DNA of 64,000 nt, from positions 310,001-374,000 of the forward strand of contig NZ_CP073013.1 of NCBI RefSeq assembly GCF_020694005.1. Direction: 5' to 3'. Shown one piece after another: positions 1 to 8,511 of this stretch (its first letter is position 1; the number at the start of each line of letters is the position of its first letter). Source of the stretch: Marinomonas profundi (lineage in GTDB: Bacteria; Pseudomonadota; Gammaproteobacteria; Pseudomonadales; Marinomonadaceae). The notes beneath the pieces were generated by a model. It was not told where the DNA came from. It made no database searches and worked only from the letters and a program-made list of their open reading frames with translations. The position numbers and the translations under genes are program-made.

Positions 1-444
1 GAGAACGATTTAGAACGGGTCGACAACACCGGCCAGTTCCGCTCTATTAACCGTCACATCTGGGACATGGAAGATTTGGAGCATGTATTAAACACGCCAA
101 CCCATCATCAAAAAGTGTTCCAAAGCGTGACAAAACTGATTCAAATACGTCGTGCTCAACCCGCGTTTCACCCCAATGCGACGCAATACATTTTGCACAT
201 GGGGGAAAACTTGTTCGCTTTCTGGCGTCAGAGTCTAGACCGAAGACAAAGCCTGTTTGCCGTCTACAATATGACAGACCAACCGCAAAATTTTAACTTG
301 TCTGAACTCAATCTCATCGCCACCGATGACTGGACAGATCTTGTCTCAGAACAAGTGTACGAAGACCACCTAGGCAAGGTCACCTTAATGCCCTATCAAT
401 TTGTCTGGCTGGCGAATAACAGAGGGAAAACCAAAAACAGTTAA
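1..444 (+). CDS. C-terminal part of GH13 sucrose-phosphorylase-like enzyme (cut by window start)
   Basis: The frame is open from the first base to a TAA stop, giving the last 147 residues of a protein whose start lies outside the window. The opening stretch, NDLERVDNTGQFRSINRH, matches the conserved region just after the catalytic barrel of GH13 subfamily 18 enzymes (sucrose, glucosylglycerate and related phosphorylases), which cleave an alpha-glucoside with phosphate to give glucose 1-phosphate. The remainder fits the small beta-rich C-terminal domain, with the usual pattern of asparagine/tryptophan residues before a final hydrophobic strand. The catalytic residues are not in view, so the exact substrate cannot be told. 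The family assignment comes from motif memory. Confidence 0.75.
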   Translation, partial: ENDLERVDNTGQFRSINRHIWDMEDLEHVLNTPTHHQKVFQSVTKLIQIRRAQPAFHPNATQYILHMGENLFAFWRQSLDRRQSLFAVYNMTDQPQNFNLSELNLIATDDWTDLVSEQVYEDHLGKVTLMPYQFVWLANNRGKTKNS

Positions 445-513
445 CGCTTGTTTCGTGTTTAGCAACACATCGTATCAATTTATGTTCACAAAACCGGTCA
501 ATAAAAATGAGAC

Positions 514-544
514 AATGATAACCATTATCAAATACTGATAATGT
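514..544 (+). promoter_or_regulatory. Fur box upstream of the siderophore-binding protein gene
   Basis: TGATAAC-C-ATTATCA at 516-530 matches the 7-1-7 Fur consensus TGATAATNATTATCA at 14 of 15 positions. A second half-site, TGATAAT, follows at 536-542. The site lies about 65 bases before the coding start, so iron-replete Fur would be expected to repress the downstream gene. A direct repeat of TTTATTTCAAC (around 549 and 568) sits between the box and the ribosome binding site; its role is unknown. Confidence 0.8.
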
Positions 545-595
545 TGTTTTTATTTCAACGCATGGTTTTATTTCAACACATAGGTAATTGTGAAC

Positions 596-1462
596 ATGAT
601 GAATTTACGAAAAATACTCGCCATCGGAAGCTTGGCTGCATTCAGTCAATTGGCTACGGCAGCAACCCCTTCGCCAACCGCGGCGCTGTTTGATCTTGGA
701 AGCTTAGATACCATGGTGGCTCTAGGCTTAGGGGACAATGTGGTTGCTGTCCCCAAGCAAACACTTCCAGATTATTTAACCCAATTTAATGACGCACGTT
801 ACACCGACGTTGGCGGCTTAAAAAATCCCGATCTAAAAACGCTAACCACCTTGCGCCCTGATCTTATTGTGATCACCGGCCGTCAAGCCGGCAGCAAAGC
901 GGAATTAGAAACCATTAGTAAGGTAAAACAAGTTAACGCTTCAGGGGAGGATTACTGGACAAGCTTCAGCGCCAATGTGACGTCTCTTGCGGCTGAGTTT
1001 AAGGCACAAGCCGCCGCAGAGCGCGCCCTTGCAGAATTAAACACAAACATAGCATCCACAAAAGCGGCCATCAAAGGCGCGCCAACTGCGCTGTTTGTCA
1101 CCCATAACAATGGCGCTTTCAGCCTGCGTAATGAGCCGATAGCGACCCAGCTATTAGGACTAGCGTCTTCTACGCTTCCCGATCATGTAAAGTCTCAACA
1201 ACGCGGCACACGAAGCTTTACCTCTCTTAAAGCAAGCGATATTGCACAGATGAAGCCGACAACCTTGTTTATCATTGATCGCAGCGCGGCCATTGGTAAT
1301 ACAAAAGAAGCACTCGATGTTGAAAAACTCAAAGCAGACCTAGCGGCTCAAGGTGGTCAGTCTATTAAGGTGGCTTACTTGTCGCCTAGACTTTGGTATT
1401 TGTCGGGCAATGGTTTGCAAAGCTTAAACTTGCAAATCAAAGAAATCGCCAACGCGCTTTGA
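596..1462 (+). CDS. Siderophore ABC transporter periplasmic substrate-binding protein (FatB/YclQ-like)
   Basis: The protein begins with a clear Sec signal peptide (KILAIGSLAAFSQLATA, cleavage near ATA/ATP) and continues as a TroA/FecB-fold ligand-binding protein of about 265 residues. Family features are the early GSLDTMVALGLGDNVVAVP segment, the YTDVGGLKNPDLKTLTTLRPDLIVITGRQ core, and the late LSPRLWYLSGNGLQS segment. It should bind a ferric siderophore in the periplasm for an inner-membrane importer. No permease or ATPase gene is adjacent, so it is an orphan here. ATG at 596 was chosen because AGGT at 582-585 is 10 bases upstream; GTG at 590 and ATG at 599 are also possible. A strong Fur box precedes it. 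Confidence 0.85.
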   Translation: MMNLRKILAIGSLAAFSQLATAATPSPTAALFDLGSLDTMVALGLGDNVVAVPKQTLPDYLTQFNDARYTDVGGLKNPDLKTLTTLRPDLIVITGRQAGSKAELETISKVKQVNASGEDYWTSFSANVTSLAAEFKAQAAAERALAELNTNIASTKAAIKGAPTALFVTHNNGAFSLRNEPIATQLLGLASSTLPDHVKSQQRGTRSFTSLKASDIAQMKPTTLFIIDRSAAIGNTKEALDVEKLKADLAAQGGQSIKVAYLSPRLWYLSGNGLQSLNLQIKEIANAL

Positions 1463-1501
1463 TGCATTGCCTTTCGTAAATTGCGTTTAATCCATTTAAT
1501 A

Positions 1502-1610
1502 GTTTTGTAGGCCTGATGAGGGAGGGACGACCGTAATCAGGCGTGTGACGCTATTTAGCCTACAATTGGTTGATTTATATTGGTTTTTGTAGGCCGTCAA
1601 AAACCCGACA
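1502..1610 (+). repeat. Dispersed intergenic repeat, copy 1
   Basis: This intergenic segment, beginning TTTTGTAGGCCTGATGAGGG, is nearly identical over about 90 bases to the reverse complement of 50798-50897 in the same window. Shared blocks include GGAGGSACGACCGT, CAGGCGTGTGAC and TTGATTTATATTG. Both copies contain TGTAGG/CCTACA arms able to form a hairpin (TGTAGGC at 1506 with GCCTAC at 1558). Neither copy codes for protein. It behaves like a REP/MITE-type dispersed element of this genome. Confidence 0.75.
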
Positions 1611-1621
1611 ACACCAAACCA

Positions 1622-1650
1622 AATTCCTTGCTGACCAGCAAGGGATTTTT
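1622..1650 (+). terminator. Rho-independent terminator between convergent genes
   Basis: The arms 1622-1632 and 1637-1647 pair almost perfectly (one G-U pair) around a GACC loop, and are followed by five T residues. It would stop rightward transcription from the binding-protein gene just before the end of the convergent SMR gene. Confidence 0.6.
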
Positions 1651-1978
1651 AATGATTCACCGTTTTAGAGAATACGTTAATCACCACCACACCGATGACG
1701 ATCAAAGACATGCCAATGCACGCCGCTAGATCGAGTTTTTCATGGTTAAATAAATAACCAAACACCGAGATCAAGACGATACCCAGTCCCGACCAAATGG
1801 CGTACGTGACGCCGGTTGGCATGGAGCGCATCACAATCGTTAGCAAGTAAAAAGACACCGCATAACCGACGACCAGTACAATGCTGGGGCCTAACTTAGT
1901 AAACGAGTCCGACGCTTTTAGCGCCGTGGTGGCAATCACTTCCGCCAATATCGCCAGAAACAATATAAAATATGTCAT
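1649..1978 (-). CDS. Small multidrug resistance (SMR) efflux protein, EmrE/QacE type
   Basis: A 109-residue protein, the normal SMR length, with four hydrophobic helices. The essential membrane-embedded glutamate is present as E13 in the first helix (LAEVIATTALKAS). The family signature PTGVTYAIWSGLGIVLIS lies in helix 3, including the conserved tryptophan. These proteins exchange protons for cationic drugs or quaternary ammonium compounds as a dimer in the inner membrane. The sequence resembles EmrE more than the guanidinium exporter Gdx/SugE, although substrate cannot be settled by sight. It is encoded as a single gene with no paired SMR partner. It is transcribed in the same direction as the ABC exporter upstream, 35 bases away. 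Confidence 0.9.
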   Translation of the reverse strand: MTYFILFLAILAEVIATTALKASDSFTKLGPSIVLVVGYAVSFYLLTIVMRSMPTGVTYAIWSGLGIVLISVFGYLFNHEKLDLAACIGMSLIVIGVVVINVFSKTVNH

Positions 1979-2013
1979 ACGCTCGGACCTTCTCTCAGCA
2001 CTTCTATCAAGCC

Positions 2014-3897
2014 TTACTTGACGCTTTCAGACTCTAGCGCTTCAGATTCCGCTTCTTCAAGGTCAACGTCTTCCGCTAAGAAGCCACCGGTTTGATGCGC
2101 CCAAAGTGACGCATAGATACCAGCATGTTGAATCAATTCTTCATGGCTGCCCTGCTCAACAATGTTGCCTTTGTCCAATACAATCAAACGATCCATGGCG
2201 GCAATGGTCGACAAGCGGTGTGCAATGGCAATAACAGTTTTGCCTTGCATCAGCTTGTACAAACTGTCTTGGATAGCCGCTTCGACTTCCGAATCCAATG
2301 CCGACGTCGCTTCATCCAACACCAATAAAGGCGCGTCTTTTAACAACACTCGTGCAATCGCAATACGCTGGCGCTGACCACCAGAAAGCTTAATGCCACG
2401 CTCGCCCACCATGGCGTCATAGCCTGCGTTGCCAAACGGATCGGTTAAGTCCTGTATAAATTCATGGGCTTCGGCTTTTTTCGCGGCGGCGATCATTTCT
2501 TCCTCGGTCGCATCAGGACGGCCGTAAAGTAGGTTTTCTCGTACCGTTCTGTGCAACAAGGACGTGTCTTGCGTCACCATGCCGATTTGCGCCCGCAAGG
2601 AATCTTGCTTCACCGCACTGATGTCTTGCCCATCGATACGGATCTGACCGGATTCGATATCATGAAAGCGCATCAGTAAATTGACTATGGTGGATTTGCC
2701 CGCGCCAGAGCGCCCCACCAGACCGACTTTTTCACCGGCTTTTATCGACAGTTTAAGGTTTTCAATCACCTTGCTGTCTTGTTTGCCATAATGAAAATTC
2801 ACCGCATCGTACTCAATCTTGCCGTTTGGCACCGATAACGTTGGCGCGTTGGGGTTGTCTTCGATTTCAATGGGACGAGACAGGGTTTTCATGCCGTCAT
2901 GAACCATGCCGATGTTTTCAAACAGCGCACTGATTTCCCACATGATCCACTGCGACATACCATTCAATCTCAGCGCCAAACTGACCGCGATGGCAATGGC
3001 TCCGACACTGATAATGCTGCCTGTCCATAACCAAATGGACAAGGCCGCCACCGAAAACGCCAACACATAGTTACAGGTTTGCACGCCGACACTGAGCATG
3101 GTGACCAAGCGCATTTGCTTGTAAACCGTTTGCAAGAAACCGTCCATGCCCTCTTGAGCGTAATCCGCTTCGCGCTGATGATGAGAAAAAAGCTTCACCG
3201 TTGAAATATTGCTGTAGCTGTCAACCACTCGCCCTGTCATGGTGGAACGCGCATCCGCTTGCTCGGCAGAAATTCTTTTTAGCTTAGGCACAAAGTACAA
3301 TTGCAGCAGCACATAGCAGACCAGCCAACCTAACATAGGAATCATCAAGCGATAATCGGCCTTGGCAATCAATACCACCATGGAAATAAAGTAAACACCG
3401 ATGTAAACCAAGACATCGAGCAGCTTCATCACGGTTTCTCGCACCGCCAGAGACGTTTGCATCACCTTGGTGGAAATCCGTCCCGCAAACTCATCTTGGA
3501 AAAAAGACATACTCTGGCGCAAAATATAGTGATGCGACAACCAGCGAATGCGCATGGGGTAATTTCCCAACAACGTCTGATGGATAATAGTCGAATGCAC
3601 AAACGTCACTAATGGCATCACCACCAGAATCATTAAAGACATCCACAATAAATGCGAACCTTCTTCGGCAAAAAAAGTATCGGGGTCTTTGTTAATCAGC
3701 CAATCCACCAACTGCCCCATAAAACTGAACAAGGTCACTTCTAAAATGGCAATCGTCGCGGTTAACAGCGACATCAATAAAAGCGGAATTTCTACGCCTT
3801 TCGAGTAATAACGACAGAACGCAAACAAGGTTTTAGGCGCCTGTATGGCGTCTATATCTGGGTAAGCAGACACCCACTTTTCAAAAAAACGTAACAT
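2014..3897 (-). CDS. ABC exporter, fused permease-ATPase (MsbA/MdlB-like)
   Basis: A 627-residue half-transporter. The first roughly 330 residues hold a six-helix ABC-exporter membrane domain. The rest is an ATPase domain with Walker A GRSGAGKS, signature LSGGQ, Walker B LLVLDEATSALD and the switch histidine in AIAHRLSTI. Such proteins work as dimers and export lipids, peptides or drugs. The substrate is not evident. The N-terminus starts with an unusual hydrophilic stretch (FFEKWVSAYPDIDAIQAPKT) shared by a gammaproteobacterial subgroup. The C-terminus ends in an acidic, glutamate-rich tail (LAEDVDLEEAESEALESESVK region). It probably shares a transcript with the downstream SMR gene. Confidence 0.85.
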   Translation of the reverse strand: MLRFFEKWVSAYPDIDAIQAPKTLFAFCRYYSKGVEIPLLLMSLLTATIAILEVTLFSFMGQLVDWLINKDPDTFFAEEGSHLLWMSLMILVVMPLVTFVHSTIIHQTLLGNYPMRIRWLSHHYILRQSMSFFQDEFAGRISTKVMQTSLAVRETVMKLLDVLVYIGVYFISMVVLIAKADYRLMIPMLGWLVCYVLLQLYFVPKLKRISAEQADARSTMTGRVVDSYSNISTVKLFSHHQREADYAQEGMDGFLQTVYKQMRLVTMLSVGVQTCNYVLAFSVAALSIWLWTGSIISVGAIAIAVSLALRLNGMSQWIMWEISALFENIGMVHDGMKTLSRPIEIEDNPNAPTLSVPNGKIEYDAVNFHYGKQDSKVIENLKLSIKAGEKVGLVGRSGAGKSTIVNLLMRFHDIESGQIRIDGQDISAVKQDSLRAQIGMVTQDTSLLHRTVRENLLYGRPDATEEEMIAAAKKAEAHEFIQDLTDPFGNAGYDAMVGERGIKLSGGQRQRIAIARVLLKDAPLLVLDEATSALDSEVEAAIQDSLYKLMQGKTVIAIAHRLSTIAAMDRLIVLDKGNIVEQGSHEELIQHAGIYASLWAHQTGGFLAEDVDLEEAESEALESESVK

Positions 3898-4093
3898 GAT
3901 ATTCCTTAATAAACCTCAAATTGACCGACAAGAAAGCAACACATTATACAAAGGTGTTAGGCGGGACAAACAACAATATTCTTATCGACGAGCAATGGAG
4001 ACGAAATTGAACCACGTTCCATAATGTAAAACCAGAAAAGAAAGCCTTGCATTTCTACCTGGCTGGCTTTACTTACTGTTTTCACAATTACCG

Positions 4094-4122
4094 TGATTCA
4101 TTCATCCTAAACGGTTTATAAT
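4094..4122 (+). promoter_or_regulatory. Putative sigma70 promoter of the Bcr/CflA gene
   Basis: A perfect -10 hexamer TATAAT at 4117-4122 is preceded 17 bases upstream by a weak -35 (TGATTC at 4094-4099). It lies 55 bases before the ATG in the divergent region between the ABC exporter and the MFS pump. Confidence 0.4.
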
Positions 4123-4176
4123 CGCTACTTAATAAGCGTTCTCATGGACGCTCAATAAAACAGACCGACCTATTCA

Positions 4177-5382
4177 ATGAGTCACCCTATGAAGCTCACT
4201 TTGCCTATTATTCTTGTGCTTGGCCTTTTGTCTGGGCTGACGCCCTTGGCGATTGATGCTTATCTGCCCAGCATTCCGACTATTTCTAAAAGCTTAAACA
4301 CAGATATCGGCCTTATTCAGCTGACACTGAGCATTTATTTGCTGGTATTTGCCTTTATGCAGATTTTGTTTGGCCCTATTTCTGATGCCATTGGCCGGCG
4401 TAAAGTCGTGGTCGGTGGTTTGGCCGTTTTCGCCATTGGCAGTTTTTTGTGCGCGTTGGCGCAAAGCTACGAAATGCTGCTGACCGGACGGGCTATTCAA
4501 GCGTTTGGCGGTGCGGCGGTGGCGGTTAGCGTTCCGGCTTTGGTCAAAGACGGTTTGTCGATCAATCAGTTTGCCAAAGCCATGTCGATGATTATGTTGG
4601 TGATGGCATTGGCGCCTTTGGCTGCGCCAATTATCGGTGGTGCTATTTTGACTGTGTTAAGTTGGCACTACATTTTTGTTCTCTTAGGCATATTAGCCAT
4701 ACTCGCCGTTGTACTCTTTTTGCGCACCATTCCAGAGACATTGCCGATCGAAAAACGCACGCCGTTTTCGTTTGGTAACGCGATTCGAAACTACATTATT
4801 TTGCTTAAAAATCGCTCCGTCATGGGTTATATCGTCGCCTCGGCGTTTTATTTTGCGGGCATGATGAGCTTTATTACTGGCTGTTCATTTGTGTATATTG
4901 AAATATATGGTGTTGACCCTGCTCACTTTGGTTTTTTGGTCGGCTTGAACGTGATTGCCATGATGCTCGCCTCGACCATTAATGGCCGCTACGTGGAAAA
5001 ACTGGGCACCGAAGTATTGTCCAAATACGCCATCTATATTCCGCTGGTCGCTTCCACTTTAATGATTGCCCTGAGCTTTTTTAATCACCCACCGCTTTGG
5101 CTTATTATTGTCTCAAGTATGTTGTTCATGGGCCCAATGGGGATTCTGGGCAGTGGCTTTATGGCGGGCGCGCTGAAACATGCAGGCAACCATAATGGCA
5201 GTGTCACTGCGCTGGCAGGCACCTCACGATTCGCGTTAGGCGCACTGGGTGGCGTGGTGGTCAGTATTCTTCACAATGGCACGTTTATTCCAATGCTTGC
5301 TACCATAGCGACCTGCGGCATTATTGCGTTTGTTTGTTTTAAACTCACTGTAAAATATTCAGCAACCGCCATCACAGATTAA
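4177..5382 (+). CDS. Bcr/CflA-family MFS drug efflux transporter
   Basis: A 401-residue protein with twelve predicted membrane helices and the MFS drug:proton antiporter-2 signature. The start LGLLSGLTPLAIDAYLPSIP carries the helix 1 motif D (LxxxxxxPxDxYLPxxP type), and GPISDAIGRRKVVVGG forms the helix 2-3 loop motif A. These pumps (Bcr, CflA, MdtL relatives) expel bicyclomycin, chloramphenicol or sulfonamides using the proton gradient. The gene is divergent from the ABC exporter, and a small HopJ-family gene follows after 30 bases, possibly in the same transcript. ATG at 4177 is used; a second in-frame ATG lies five codons in. Confidence 0.88.
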   Translation: MSHPMKLTLPIILVLGLLSGLTPLAIDAYLPSIPTISKSLNTDIGLIQLTLSIYLLVFAFMQILFGPISDAIGRRKVVVGGLAVFAIGSFLCALAQSYEMLLTGRAIQAFGGAAVAVSVPALVKDGLSINQFAKAMSMIMLVMALAPLAAPIIGGAILTVLSWHYIFVLLGILAILAVVLFLRTIPETLPIEKRTPFSFGNAIRNYIILLKNRSVMGYIVASAFYFAGMMSFITGCSFVYIEIYGVDPAHFGFLVGLNVIAMMLASTINGRYVEKLGTEVLSKYAIYIPLVASTLMIALSFFNHPPLWLIIVSSMLFMGPMGILGSGFMAGALKHAGNHNGSVTALAGTSRFALGALGGVVVSILHNGTFIPMLATIATCGIIAFVCFKLTVKYSATAITD

Positions 5383-5412
5383 CTTTACCCAAGACGACAA
5401 TAGGAATAGCCC

Positions 5413-5766
5413 ATGCTAAGCACACAAACCCTGATTGAAAAAATCAAAGCCACGCCTAAACAGGTTCAGTTCAAAGAAGTGATTGAGGTAATTGAGCGCG
5501 AATACGATTTCACTCCAATGGCGTTCACCAATGGCAAGCAAAGCAATGGCATTAATGAAAACAACGGCTCTTGTAAGATTCTTTCCTTTGCCTCGATCCA
5601 CCAGCTTAACGCAGTAGAAACACTCAATCTATTTGGCGACTTCTACCGAGTGGATGTTTTGGAAAACCCGACATCAGATGATCATCAAAACATTCGTCAG
5701 TTCATCGAAAATGGCTGGTCTGGAATCACCTTCACCACCCCAGCACTTGCCCCAAAAGCAGAATAA
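5413..5766 (+). CDS. HopJ type III effector family protein (function unknown)
   Basis: A 117-residue soluble protein recognised as the HopJ family, by the segments YDFTPMAFTNGK, NENNGSCKILSFA and DFYRVDVLENP...NIRQFIENGWSGI. The family takes its name from a Pseudomonas syringae secreted protein but is widespread in free-living marine and soil bacteria without type III secretion, so an effector role is not implied. No signal peptide or membrane segment is visible. It sits between a drug pump and a HAD phosphatase, both on the same strand. Confidence 0.75.
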   Translation: MLSTQTLIEKIKATPKQVQFKEVIEVIEREYDFTPMAFTNGKQSNGINENNGSCKILSFASIHQLNAVETLNLFGDFYRVDVLENPTSDDHQNIRQFIENGWSGITFTTPALAPKAE

Positions 5767-5841
5767 GCTAAACGCGTCCGAAACGGTTGAACTCTCCGCC
5801 CATAAAATGCGATAGTGCTGAACGGCATACATGAGGTAATT

Positions 5842-6663
5842 ATGGAATTAGTGGCATTTGATTTAGACGGCACTCTACTGAACCGACATCAGCGTCTTTC
5901 TGACTATACACTCGACACGCTTGCGCGCTTAAAAGCCGCTGGGGTTTTCTATACGGTGGCAACGGGTCGCACTCATTTTGCTGCCATGCCTTGTATTGAA
6001 GGGCATGATTTTCCCAACTGGCAGATTTTCAAAAATGGTGTTGAATGGTGGGACCCACAGCAAAATCGTTATCGTCATCGCAACCTGCTGTCTCAAAGCC
6101 ATATTTCAGAGCTACTGACGTCTTTTGAAGAAAACCACGTCACGCCATTTATTTTTTGCTTAGAAGAGGATGGCTCGCATAGAGTTTACCATTCGCCACT
6201 CACTGGGCATTTGAGCGACCATATCGCCAATGAGTTAGGCAATCACAAAAACATGAGCCTTCACCCCATAGCCGAGCTTTCTCACAGCGCAAGAATCACC
6301 AATATTAGTGCAATGGGACGACCTGAATTTATTGAAAACATTGTCCTAGACAGCCAAAAACACAGCCATTTAACCGCCTATTCTGGTGGTGGCATTTACA
6401 ACCCTGACGCCTTTTGGTTAGACATCCATCACAGTAATGTGTGTAAAGGTTCTGCTTTGATGGAACTTAAAGAAGAAATAGGTGCCAAAAAGTTGGTCGT
6501 GTTTGGCGATGGGGACAATGATCTGTCTATGTTCTCCGCCTCAGATGAAGCCTTTGCCACCGATAATGCCTTACTTCATGTAAAAGAAGCGGCTACCGAT
6601 GTCATTGGTCATCATGATGAAGACGGCGTAGCAAGGTATCTAAGAAAAAGGTATGACTTGTGA
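5842..6663 (+). CDS. HAD-superfamily sugar-phosphatase-like hydrolase (Cof type)
   Basis: A 273-residue protein with all HAD signatures: motif I DLDGTLLN at residues 7-14, with two catalytic aspartates; a threonine motif II (VATGRTHF); a lysine (CKGSALMEL region); and motif IV GDGDNDLSMF. The cap domain lies between, of the C2B (Cof) type seen in YbiV/YidA phosphatases, which act on sugar phosphates or flavin precursors. ATG at 5842 was chosen over an upstream GTG because GAGG at 5833-5836 is five bases away and the HAD motif normally sits within the first dozen residues. Substrate is unknown. Confidence 0.85.
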   Translation: MELVAFDLDGTLLNRHQRLSDYTLDTLARLKAAGVFYTVATGRTHFAAMPCIEGHDFPNWQIFKNGVEWWDPQQNRYRHRNLLSQSHISELLTSFEENHVTPFIFCLEEDGSHRVYHSPLTGHLSDHIANELGNHKNMSLHPIAELSHSARITNISAMGRPEFIENIVLDSQKHSHLTAYSGGGIYNPDAFWLDIHHSNVCKGSALMELKEEIGAKKLVVFGDGDNDLSMFSASDEAFATDNALLHVKEAATDVIGHHDEDGVARYLRKRYDL

Positions 6664-6789
6664 TCTTAAATGCGCGGGGTTGATTTATATGTATCCTCCT
6701 CCATTAACTAAAAGACAACATAAATGCCTTTACCCAACAATCAATTTGAATCATGATTGTTAAAAGAATAATTAGTTTGGAGAAATGCC

Positions 6790-6951
6790 ATGTTTGAATT
6801 TTTGTTATTTGCCGCTGCCTGTGCAGCAATTGCTTTCTTGGTAGCCAATATCCAGAAATACACTGCACAACCGAAAACAAAACTGCAACCAATCAAAATT
6901 GAGCGCGAAAAAACCTCTCGACCAACACCGGTTCAAAAGCGCCCTTATTAA
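6790..6951 (+). CDS. Predicted 53-residue single-pass membrane microprotein
   Basis: An ATG with a good ribosome binding site (GGAG at 6779-6782, seven bases upstream) opens a 53-codon frame ending in TAA. The protein starts with a hydrophobic segment, FEFLLFAAACAAIAFLVAN (residues 2-20), then a basic, proline- and glutamine-rich tail (KTKLQPIKIEREKTSRPTP). This is a typical layout for an inner-membrane microprotein with a cytoplasmic tail. I recognise no family. It stands alone between the HAD gene and tyrR, and a hairpin terminator follows 32 bases after its stop, supporting it as a separate short transcription unit. Confidence 0.6.
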   Translation: MFEFLLFAAACAAIAFLVANIQKYTAQPKTKLQPIKIEREKTSRPTPVQKRPY

Positions 6952-6982
6952 ATAAACCTTTTCTCCATTCTCACGGTTTACC

Positions 6983-7016
6983 AAAAGCCAGTCTGAAACA
7001 TTTCAGTCTGGCTTTT
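6983..7016. terminator. Bidirectional hairpin between the microprotein gene and tyrR
   Basis: The arms 6983-6998 and 7001-7016 pair with one internal mismatch and a two-base gap. A-rich on one side and T-rich on the other, the hairpin can act in both directions. It covers the tyrR stop codon at 7003-7005. Confidence 0.6.
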
Positions 7017-8511
7017 CTATAGACTTAATACCGTACTCTTTTAGTTTAATCGCGATGGCACTATGGCTCATACCGACCGCTTTTGCTAAGCGCCTTGTAC
7101 TCGGAAAGCTTGGATAAAGTGCCTTTAATAATTCCGCCTCCCATTGCTTGATAGTCTGCTCTAATGAGTGGTTAATCAGTGTCATTTCCCCCCTGCGGTG
7201 AGACTCTGCCAGTCGAATATCATCGGCCACCCATTCGTTTTTTTGTTTCAATAATGTTTGCAAACAAACATTCTGCAGCTCTTTGAGATTACCCGGCCAA
7301 TCATACAAGGCCATTTTTGTCAGCGCACTTTTGGCAACCGAAGGCACAGGCAGACGGTGGCGTTCGGACTGCACTGTTAGGGCTTGCTGAAGCAGCCCGG
7401 CTAAATCTTCCTTACGCTCCCGAAGCGCTGGCATAGGCAATACCAAGGTCGCCAAGGCGTAGTAGAGGGTTTTATTCAATCGTTCCCCGTCGGCCAACTG
7501 CGCTTCGCTCAAGGAAGACACACCCAACAAACGCATTGTAGTATCAAAGCAAGCACGCCCACTTGATCGTCGAGTTAAGTGATTAAGTAAGCCTGCTTGG
7601 ATCTGCGCGTCCAGATACTCAATCTCGTCAATCACCCACCAGCCAGAAAGTCTTTCCAATTCCGCCAAGTCATTTATGGTGATATTTTTGGCGTGACGAA
7701 AAATTAACACCGTATCGTGCGCGCCTTGGGATTGCTGCCAATATTGAAAAAGCGCCTCAATCATATTGCGCTTGCCCGTGCCCACTTCACCCAGTACCAA
7801 CAAAGGCGCGTTTAGCTCAGTAAAGGCTTTTGCCTGACTCAAGGTTTGTTTCATCACCGCGCTTTTAACCACCGCAGAAGGAAAGTCGTTTTCTAGACAA
7901 TTCTCGACACCTGGCGTTTGCTTTAAGCTTTCCGCTTGACGGTCTAAGCGCGCTTTCGACTTTACATAAATCACCGTCCCGGCCGGATTTGCTACGCCAT
8001 CGTCATCGGTGACAAAAATCGGCTTCATTTCCAGCAATAAGGTTTGATTACGAACTCGAACGCGCTTACTCATTCCCTCCCGTGGGTTCGCCCAAGCGTC
8101 TTTGGAAAAATGCAGGCCTTTAATACATTGCTGTAAAGGTTTGTGTAAAAGATCGGCAATGGCAAGCTGTAAATCGTCTGCAGCCAACTCCGTCACCATG
8201 GTGATATTGCCTTTCAGATCAACAGAAATAACGCCATCCGGTAAGGCTTCCAACAAGGTATACAGCGCATTGTGCTCCCTCTCCGAAGGCGTAAACATCA
8301 CTGTTTTAACATCTTCGACGCTGTCTAAACGACGAATATCAGACAATAACAGCTGCAATTTAGCAAAAGGGATATCGGGAAAACCACAGTAAATACAACG
8401 CCGCTTGGTATCGACTTCCACTAAGCGCATGTCAATTTGGTGAGGAATAAACAAATCGAGGGCTTCTCGCACCATGCCAATTCTGTCTTCACACTGTATT
8501 TCTAATCTCAT
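7003..8511 (-). CDS. tyrR: TyrR-family transcriptional regulator of aromatic amino acid genes
   Basis: A 502-residue protein aligned by eye with E. coli TyrR. An N-terminal ACT domain (MRLEIQCEDRIGMVREALDL, about 1-75) is followed by a PAS domain (about 80-190; EREHNALYTLLEALPDGVISVD). Next comes an AAA+ domain with a Walker A-like GEVGTGKR and Walker B WWVIDEIEYL. A Fis-type helix-turn-helix lies near the C-terminus (STRRLAKAVGMSHSAIAIKL). As in other TyrR proteins no GAFTGA loop is visible, consistent with sigma70-type control rather than sigma54 activation. The AAA+ domain is more diverged than usual, and the Walker A Ser/Thr is Arg. Its start codon overlaps the stop of the ROK gene (ATGA), so the two are translationally coupled. 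Confidence 0.85.
   Translation of the reverse strand: MRLEIQCEDRIGMVREALDLFIPHQIDMRLVEVDTKRRCIYCGFPDIPFAKLQLLLSDIRRLDSVEDVKTVMFTPSEREHNALYTLLEALPDGVISVDLKGNITMVTELAADDLQLAIADLLHKPLQQCIKGLHFSKDAWANPREGMSKRVRVRNQTLLLEMKPIFVTDDDGVANPAGTVIYVKSKARLDRQAESLKQTPGVENCLENDFPSAVVKSAVMKQTLSQAKAFTELNAPLLVLGEVGTGKRNMIEALFQYWQQSQGAHDTVLIFRHAKNITINDLAELERLSGWWVIDEIEYLDAQIQAGLLNHLTRRSSGRACFDTTMRLLGVSSLSEAQLADGERLNKTLYYALATLVLPMPALRERKEDLAGLLQQALTVQSERHRLPVPSVAKSALTKMALYDWPGNLKELQNVCLQTLLKQKNEWVADDIRLAESHRRGEMTLINHSLEQTIKQWEAELLKALYPSFPSTRRLAKAVGMSHSAIAIKLKEYGIKSIEKPD

Noticed and set aside
7003..8511. Classical sigma54 activator
   Set aside because: The GAFTGA loop is missing, and the ACT-PAS-AAA-HTH order with the N-terminal sequence matches TyrR, which works with sigma70.
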